Assembly: GCA_023667385.1 (NCBI GenBank)
Contig: JAMPAE010000012.1
Coordinates: 1-17,238 of the forward strand
From: Ruminococcus sp.
GTDB taxonomy: Bacteria > Bacillota > Clostridia > Oscillospirales > Acutalibacteraceae
DNA: 17,238 nucleotides
Reading direction: 5' to 3'
Part shown: positions 12,411 through 17,238 of the stretch, piece by piece
How positions within the stretch are numbered: position 1 is the first letter of the stretch
Layout: every line of letters begins with the position of its first letter
Position numbers and translations under genes: made by a program
Notes under the pieces: generated by a model
The model's input: the letters and a program-made list of their open reading frames with translations, nothing else
The model's database searches: none
What the model was told of the DNA's origin: nothing

Positions 12411-15167
12411 TTAATGATTGATGTTATTATTGTTTTGCTCAAGTTCATTTTTGATGAAAGCATAAGCTTGTTCAAAAATTCTGCGGCAGTTTTCAAAATC
12501 ATCATAAGCGAAGAAATCATCTGCTCTTTTGATGTACTTTTCGGGATTTCTGCATTGAACTTCCATATATTCGCAAATTGAATCAACAACCTGTTTGTGT
12601 TCTGTGCAAACTGGACCGAAGCCCATCGTTTCAAAGTCGAGCTTGCCGGTTTCATATTGCGCAGGAAGAAGCGTTGGGTGATAATATATCACGGGCTTGC
12701 GTTGATATGCAAAATCAAACTGAACTCCTGAGTAATCGGTGACCATCAATGAGCTTTCGGTCAGAATTTTTTCATAATTCATATTTCCACTCGCCTGAAC
12801 AATTTCAACGTAATCGTTTTTGTCATAGTCATCCATTTGTGAGCTCATGGCAGGATGGAGCAGGAAAATGATTCTGTATCTGTTGCGTTTTGCACATTCG
12901 ATGAGCTTTTCGTCATTGATGAGGTTGTTGTATATTTTGTAATATGCGCTTTGCTTGAAAGAATCGTTGTGCGCCTTTTTGACGAACGCAATGCCTGAAG
13001 TCACAACATTTCTTCTCCATGTTGGGGTAATCAAAATCTGACGCTTATCATCGCTTTTCAGTCCGTCATAGCGGGCGAGACCTGTGAGCCTGAGCTCTTT
13101 TTCCGTGTAACCATAAAGTGGGTTGCAGATGTTTTCCCATTCATATTTTGATGCGAGACTGTATAAGCGTGTGTTGTCATAGACACGGTTTTGATATTGC
13201 GCAATTTTCTGAATCGTCAGTCCATGTTGGATGCACATGATTGGCGCTTTGAACAAATCTTTAAAAATCGGCTGAAGTGCGTTGCTGAATCCGCAATACC
13301 GCATAACAGTTGGGTGAGTTGCCAGAATCATTTCGCAGTTAATGGCGAGTAAGCGTTGCTTAAAGCTTTCGTGAACAAGAATGTTTTTGCCAAACTCTTG
13401 CTTCAATCGCTGATAATCCGCACTGCTTTTGCTGATGATGTAGTAGGGCGTTATGCCTTTTCCGTGTTCAATACAATATCGGAACATATACTCACCGTTG
13501 TCGCCTGATTTATAAAGCTTATCAAACGTCAGCCAAATGTGTTTGTGCTTATAAAACCGCCGTGTGACTATGGCGGTTAAGCGTAATGCGGCGTTATATA
13601 GCTTAACTTTGACATTGAATTTGCCGTCAAGCAAAATCGCATAAAGAATGAACATGATTTCATGCTTTAAATGGCTCAGAGCGTCGCATTTTTCAAATTC
13701 AATTGCCCTTTTTGTGCTTTTTGCCATGCTGTTTTTGTCAAACATCCAGTAGCTGTGACTGCTTTCGGAAAGCCTGGAATAAGCCCTGATGTATTTTATG
13801 TCAAGTGCATAAAGCGTTCCCTGATATTCAAACGCAAAGACGAGCTTTTTACCCATGAGCAACTTTGGACTGATGCTAAGGTGACACGTTTTCGTCCTTG
13901 ACATGGTTATGCCAAAGTATTTGTGCGATGAATACACGTCGGTTTCAGTCAGCTCAATTTTTTCGCCGCTGTCACTGAGTATTGCTTCACCGCTGTAGCC
14001 TTTACTTTGAACCACTGCGTAAAGATGATAGTCGGAACCACGCAGATACTCATCATCAAACTGAAAATCAAATTCCAGCTTGCCGTCAATGAAGTTGATG
14101 ACCTGCATTGAGATTTCCTGATTGAACGTTTTTCCAAGCAAAATGCTGCGCTGCTCGTTCTCAAGGAAAATCTCGTTGCCGTTGATGCCAAGATGATAGG
14201 GCGGCTCGTTGCCGTATTTCGAGCGATAGGAATGCATCATAAACCGCTTTGGAACCGTGTATGATACGTCACAATTTGCAAAAATTACCTTGTCATCAAG
14301 CTTGCGAAACACCGCCTTGCACGCTTCATCAAACTCAAAAGCTTCACTGCGTGTCAGCGTACCTGTGTCACGGTCAAAATAATTGTTTTCATACCTGATG
14401 AAAACCAGATAATAAATTGCAGCTTGAACAAAAACAGGAACATTTTCAGCACGCTCAATCAGTGGAATGAAGCTGCTGTTGATAACGTCTGTGTACCATG
14501 CCTTATCCCTTGCAGGCGTATAGCTGGTGAATGCAGTTTCAGCCTTATAATTTAAGTAAACCTCGCTGCGTGGCTCGCAATAAATCGTGCTTTCAGCAAG
14601 ATATAAATTCAAAATGAAATCAATTTCGCTGTCATATGTGAGCGTCTTGTTGAACGAAGCTTCATTGCAAAGCATTTTGCTGACAATGAACGAATCAAGG
14701 TTCAGATTAATTGATTCCATGTCAGCGTTCAAGTTGATTTTGCCACTGTTGACGGCACGCATATTATATGGGATGTGCTTATTTCCTGCACCGTTTAGCA
14801 TAAACGGCGTCATGCATATCATGTTTGCAGCATCTTCATTCGCAAGCAGGTAATCGAACGCTTTATCGGAATAATATGACGAGCATTTTGTGAAATGAAG
14901 CCACTTGCCAACAGCTTGATTTTTTCCGTAATTATAACACAAAGATATACCGCCGCTGATGCCGCAGTATATCTTCATTTGCTGATATTGTTTTTGATAT
15001 TCTTTTAATTGACCAACATCTGCGCTGTTTTCATCTTGTTCGGTGACGATGATGATTTCAGTGCTTTCGATGCAATCGTTGCTTGCAATTGATTTTAAAA
15101 ATCTTTCAATGTTGTCGGTATTGTCCAGATAGGCAACAACAGAAAGAATTTTTTGCTCACCGGTCAA
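12411..15167 (-). CDS. CDP-glycerol glycerophosphotransferase (TagF)-like protein with N-terminal GT2-like domain
   Basis: Protein of 918 aa. TTG at 15167 is the start: AGGAG (15180-15176) is 8 nt upstream. Residues 1-250 resemble a GT-A/GT2 glycosyltransferase (ILSVVAYLDNTDNIERFLKS, then CYNYGKNQAVGKWLHF), but where DxD is expected the sequence reads HFTKCSS (91-97). Residues about 320-500 are beta-rich. From about 540 to 900 lies the Glyphos_transf/TagF domain: IWLTFDKLYKSGDNGEYMFR, QHGLT with His648, LTGLARYD, LITPTWR and VTDYSGVQFDFAY with Asp811. It would transfer polyol-phosphate units from a CDP donor to a membrane acceptor on the inner face, building a teichoic-acid-like polymer. It ends against the convergent terminator and begins 2 nt after the SDR stop, so it is translationally coupled. 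Donor (glycerol, ribitol or other) unknown. Confidence 0.87.
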   Translation of the reverse strand: MTGEQKILSVVAYLDNTDNIERFLKSIASNDCIESTEIIIVTEQDENSADVGQLKEYQKQYQQMKIYCGISGGISLCYNYGKNQAVGKWLHFTKCSSYYSDKAFDYLLANEDAANMICMTPFMLNGAGNKHIPYNMRAVNSGKINLNADMESINLNLDSFIVSKMLCNEASFNKTLTYDSEIDFILNLYLAESTIYCEPRSEVYLNYKAETAFTSYTPARDKAWYTDVINSSFIPLIERAENVPVFVQAAIYYLVFIRYENNYFDRDTGTLTRSEAFEFDEACKAVFRKLDDKVIFANCDVSYTVPKRFMMHSYRSKYGNEPPYHLGINGNEIFLENEQRSILLGKTFNQEISMQVINFIDGKLEFDFQFDDEYLRGSDYHLYAVVQSKGYSGEAILSDSGEKIELTETDVYSSHKYFGITMSRTKTCHLSISPKLLMGKKLVFAFEYQGTLYALDIKYIRAYSRLSESSHSYWMFDKNSMAKSTKRAIEFEKCDALSHLKHEIMFILYAILLDGKFNVKVKLYNAALRLTAIVTRRFYKHKHIWLTFDKLYKSGDNGEYMFRYCIEHGKGITPYYIISKSSADYQRLKQEFGKNILVHESFKQRLLAINCEMILATHPTVMRYCGFSNALQPIFKDLFKAPIMCIQHGLTIQKIAQYQNRVYDNTRLYSLASKYEWENICNPLYGYTEKELRLTGLARYDGLKSDDKRQILITPTWRRNVVTSGIAFVKKAHNDSFKQSAYYKIYNNLINDEKLIECAKRNRYRIIFLLHPAMSSQMDDYDKNDYVEIVQASGNMNYEKILTESSLMVTDYSGVQFDFAYQRKPVIYYHPTLLPAQYETGKLDFETMGFGPVCTEHKQVVDSICEYMEVQCRNPEKYIKRADDFFAYDDFENCRRIFEQAYAFIKNELEQNNNNINH

Positions 15168-15169
15168 TT

Positions 15170-16234
15170 TTAAATCTCCTTTTCAACTGAAGCCGCCATG
15201 TCGGTAATCAGTTTTTTGAACATATCCTCAATGCCAACGTCAGCCTGCCAACCAAGAGCCTGAAGCTTCTGCGTTGACAAAACAACCTTAATTGTGGGGT
15301 TATAGCCCATCTTTGCTGCGTTGCCGTTATCTTCAATTACAACATCAATGCCGTTTTCAGGGTAAAGCTTACAAAGCATTTTTGCCATATTATAAATTGA
15401 AATGTCGGTTTTTTCGTTTGCTATGTTATAAGCTTCACCGATTTCACCACGAACAAGAGCTGTTGTCAGCGCAGTGACTGCATCGGTGAGATAACAATAG
15501 TTGCGGACGGTTTCACCTTTGGTGTGAAGAATGATGTTGCGCTTTTCAATGACGCATCTTGCAAAATCGGCAAAAACTCTGCCATCATTATAGTCAACGC
15601 CTGCACCGAATGTTTGGGTGAGACGAACAATTTTAACAGGTACGTTATATTCGCTTGCATAAGAAGCGCAGATGCACTCAACCATCCTTTTGCCAAGCGA
15701 ATAGCTTGAACGTACACTTAACTGATCAATGTAACCGTAATCGGTTTCGGTAATCATTTTAAGTGATGGATCTGTAACACCGTAAACCTCAAGCGATGAC
15801 ATATATAAAAATGCCTTGAGGTTTTTCTGCTTACGTGCAATGTCAAGCAGGTTTTCCGTGCCACGAATTGCAATGTCAATGGTTTCAACCGGGTTGGTTA
15901 CCATCATCTTTGAGTTTGTGATGCTTGCGCCGTGGATGATGTAATCAACGTCAACGTCAACTTCCTTCAAATCGCAAACATCGCTTTCAATGTAGTTAAT
16001 GTTGCTGTCATCAAGGTCGGCAAAAAGAGCGTCTGCTTTCTTTCTGTTTCTGACAACAAGATATAAGGTGATGTTTGCATCATCGGTTTTGTTAAGATGT
16101 GAAATGCATTTTACATAAAATGAACCGATGAGACCTGTTGCACCTGTGATGAGGATTTTATTGCCATAAAGAGATTTCATGATCTCCTTTTTGCACACTG
16201 CAAGTATATCCTGCTTTTCAATTTGAGATGCCAT
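15170..16234 (-). CDS. NAD-dependent epimerase/dehydratase (extended SDR)
   Basis: Cytoplasmic oxidoreductase of 354 aa. The Rossmann nucleotide-binding motif is GATGLIG (31-37). Further signatures are HGAS (101-104), MSSLEVYG (145-152), the catalytic Tyr178-x3-Lys182 in SSYSLGKRMVE, and RNYCYLTDAV (244-253). It has the length and C-terminal substrate domain of the extended SDR group, which acts on nucleotide-activated sugars. The setting between a cytidylyltransferase gene and a TagF-like gene suggests it makes or modifies the CDP-linked or phosphorylated substrate, perhaps reducing a pentulose phosphate or epimerising a CDP-sugar. The usual ribitol partner TarJ is a different, zinc-alcohol-dehydrogenase-type enzyme. 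AAGG (16248-16245) lies 10 nt before the ATG inside a small hairpin. Its 2-nt spacing to the next gene implies coupling. Exact reaction unknown. Confidence 0.85.
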   Translation of the reverse strand: MASQIEKQDILAVCKKEIMKSLYGNKILITGATGLIGSFYVKCISHLNKTDDANITLYLVVRNRKKADALFADLDDSNINYIESDVCDLKEVDVDVDYIIHGASITNSKMMVTNPVETIDIAIRGTENLLDIARKQKNLKAFLYMSSLEVYGVTDPSLKMITETDYGYIDQLSVRSSYSLGKRMVECICASYASEYNVPVKIVRLTQTFGAGVDYNDGRVFADFARCVIEKRNIILHTKGETVRNYCYLTDAVTALTTALVRGEIGEAYNIANEKTDISIYNMAKMLCKLYPENGIDVVIEDNGNAAKMGYNPTIKVVLSTQKLQALGWQADVGIEDMFKKLITDMAASVEKEI

Positions 16235-16240
16235 AAATCA

Positions 16241-16301
16241 ACAGCCTTTCCGGCTACAAAAAATTAAGTTCAACAAAGCACCCTGCTGTAGCCTAACAGG
16301 G
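16241..16301 (-). promoter_or_regulatory. Candidate alternative RNA pairings upstream of the SDR gene
   Basis: In - strand RNA a CCCTG/CAGGG stem (16301-16297 with 16285-16281) shows GGCTACA (16293-16287) in its loop. Downstream TGTAGCC (16258-16252) is exactly complementary to that loop, yet it can also pair with the adjacent GGCTGT (16246-16241), forming a hairpin that holds the SDR ribosome site. The pairings compete. Read by eye; regulatory role inferred. Confidence 0.35.
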
Positions 16302-16317
16302 CATAGCTATTCTACAT

Positions 16318-16346
16318 AATATAGTCAGAATAAAATTTTATATCAG
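16318..16346 (-). promoter_or_regulatory. Possible weak internal promoter before the SDR gene
   Basis: On the - strand CTGATA (16346-16341) and TATATT (16323-16318) are 17 bp apart, overlapping the stop of the cytidylyltransferase gene. Four of six -35 and five of six -10 bases match. The predicted start near 16311 would create the structured leader described at 16241-16301. Confidence 0.3.
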
Positions 16347-17068
16347 ATGCCGAAAACATCAGCGTCGTTCTGGCGTTCAATGAAAGCCTTGAAAGTATAA
16401 TAATCCGACGGGGTGGTGATTTTGATGTTTTCCATCGGGCCGGGAACAACGTAAAGGCTGTGACCATAGTTTTTCATCAGCGATGCTGAGTCAATGAAAT
16501 CAAACCTGTTTTCCGCAATTGCTTTGAAGTGATTTTCCATAATTTCACCAAGATAGAAGCACTGCGGAGCCCTTGCAATCATGCAGTCAGCACGGTTGAC
16601 TGTGCCTGTGATTTCGTTTGACTGCTTGTCAATGATTGCAATTGTTTCAATTGCAGGCACGGTTGTGATTGCTGAGCCGTGAGTTTTAACGCTTTCAATG
16701 CAGTCAGAAATAAGCTGACCGTTGATCAGCGGTCTCACGCCGTCATGAATGAGAACAATTGCATTGTCATCGTTTGTGCCGTCATATGCGGCTTTGAGTC
16801 CGTTAAAAATTGATTCTTGGCCGCTGTTTCCGCCGGGAACAACCCATTTGACTTTGTCAAGGTTATATTTTTTAAGCAAATCTTTCAGATATGGAATCCA
16901 CGGTTCAATGCAAACAACCGCAATTGCGTCAATTGCCTCGTGGCGCTGAAAATGTTCAAGAGTATATATGATAATTTCTTTTCCGTAGAGTTTAAGAAAC
17001 TGCTTCGGACACGATTTGGTGTTCATTCTTGTGCCGGTACCTCCGGCGAAAATCATACCGATATTCAT
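16343..17068 (-). CDS. IspD/TarI-family cytidylyltransferase (probable polyol-phosphate cytidylyltransferase)
   Basis: Enzyme of 241 aa that would join CTP to a polyol or sugar phosphate, giving a CDP-linked precursor in the cytoplasm. It has the signature MIFAGGTGTRM (5-15), PKQFL with Lys22, IHDGVRPL (108-114) with Asp109 and Arg112, and ENIKITTP (213-220) with Lys216. These are shared by IspD (isoprenoid pathway) and TarI (ribitol-5-phosphate). TarI or a related polyol-phosphate role is preferred because of the YGKEIIIYTLEHF style, the longer C-terminus and the following SDR and TagF-like genes; IspD is not excluded. AGGAG (17081-17077) is 8 nt before the ATG. It is the first gene of the operon, driven by the promoter at 17148-17120. 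Confidence 0.88.
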   Translation of the reverse strand: MNIGMIFAGGTGTRMNTKSCPKQFLKLYGKEIIIYTLEHFQRHEAIDAIAVVCIEPWIPYLKDLLKKYNLDKVKWVVPGGNSGQESIFNGLKAAYDGTNDDNAIVLIHDGVRPLINGQLISDCIESVKTHGSAITTVPAIETIAIIDKQSNEITGTVNRADCMIARAPQCFYLGEIMENHFKAIAENRFDFIDSASLMKNYGHSLYVVPGPMENIKITTPSDYYTFKAFIERQNDADVFGI

Positions 17069-17119
17069 AGTTTAATCTCCTTTAACAGGTGTTTTTATCA
17101 GGTATTTCCTCATTGGAAC

Positions 17120-17148
17120 ACTATAACATATTTTAACAGTTTTTTCAA
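17120..17148 (-). promoter_or_regulatory. Sigma-A promoter of the CDP-polymer operon
   Basis: On the - strand TTGAAA (17148-17143), a 17-bp spacer ending in TGT, and TATAGT (17125-17120) form an extended -10 promoter. The predicted start is near 17113, about 45 nt before the cytidylyltransferase ATG. Confidence 0.85.
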
Positions 17149-17159
17149 GCATTTTGCTC

Positions 17160-17198
17160 AAAAAGCGGTGCATATCACAAAAATAACACCGCATTTTT
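17160..17198. terminator. Bidirectional terminator-like hairpin upstream of the CDP-polymer operon
   Basis: GCGGTG (17165-17170) pairs with CACCGC (17187-17192). A5 at 17160-17164 and T5 at 17194-17198 extend the stem across one bulged base and supply a T run in both directions. It probably ends a - strand gene lying beyond the window edge. Confidence 0.65.
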
Positions 17199-17238
17199 CC
17201 CAAAGATGTTTAACGCAGACAGTTCCGTTATGATTTTT

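Noticed and set aside
17199..17238. End of another - strand gene at the window edge
   Set aside because: Short open frames run into the edge and one stops before the bidirectional terminator, but 40 bases are not enough to support a gene call.

Overview
The window looks like chromosomal DNA of a low-to-moderate G+C, spore-forming Gram-positive anaerobe of class Clostridia, probably a gut Ruminococcaceae/Oscillospiraceae-type species. The reasons are a bacterial V-type (A/V) ATPase operon, the sporulation genes yabP and yabQ next to divIC and a yabR-like gene in the Bacillus/Clostridium order, strong AGGAGG-type ribosome sites, sigma-A promoters of the TTGACA-N17-TATAAT type, and CDP-glycerol-phosphotransferase-type wall polymer genes. 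The species assignment is inference. No mobile element, CRISPR array, rRNA or tRNA was seen.

Layout. (1) 1-5725, + strand: distal part of a V-ATPase operon in the order I (3' end only), K, F, E, A, B, D. All are tightly spaced with no internal promoter or terminator seen. Subunit C (AC39/d) is not in this stretch. (2) 5726-8139, + strand: a lipoprotein gene with its own strong promoter and terminator, then a membrane-anchored protein with three copies of a similar small beta-rich domain, followed 9 nt later by a YbaK/ProX-type aminoacyl-tRNA deacylase and a terminator. (3) 8140-10014, + strand: a 22-codon basic mini-gene overlapping yabP, then yabP, yabQ, divIC (with its own promoter inside the yabQ-divIC junction) and an S1-domain gene like yabR, closed by a terminator. 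(4) 10015-11230, + strand: a strong promoter, a leader of about 180 nt containing an intrinsic-terminator-like hairpin and a possible competing pairing (candidate attenuator), then a secreted alpha/beta hydrolase and its terminator. (5) 11231-12410, + strand: promoter and a polytopic acyltransferase-3 protein ending at a convergent terminator. (6) 12411-17148, - strand: a promoter-led operon of an IspD/TarI-type cytidylyltransferase, an extended SDR (NAD-dependent epimerase/dehydratase family) and a large protein with an N-terminal GT2-like region and a C-terminal TagF-like domain. A bidirectional terminator (17160-17198) lies upstream; bases 17199-17238 could not be assigned.

How it works together. 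Region 1 encodes a rotary ion pump. Region 3 couples cell division (DivIC) with spore cortex/coat assembly (YabP, YabQ). Regions 5-6 look like a small envelope-polymer module: a CDP-activated polyol or sugar is made by the cytidylyltransferase and SDR, polymerised or attached by the TagF-like protein, and perhaps O-acylated by the convergent acyltransferase. The most interesting items for follow-up are the candidate attenuator before the hydrolase, the 22-codon gene coupled to yabP, the apparently cleavable N-terminal hairpin of the ATPase c subunit, the GT2-like domain without its DxD, the triple-domain surface protein, and a possible bistable RNA between the cytidylyltransferase and SDR genes.
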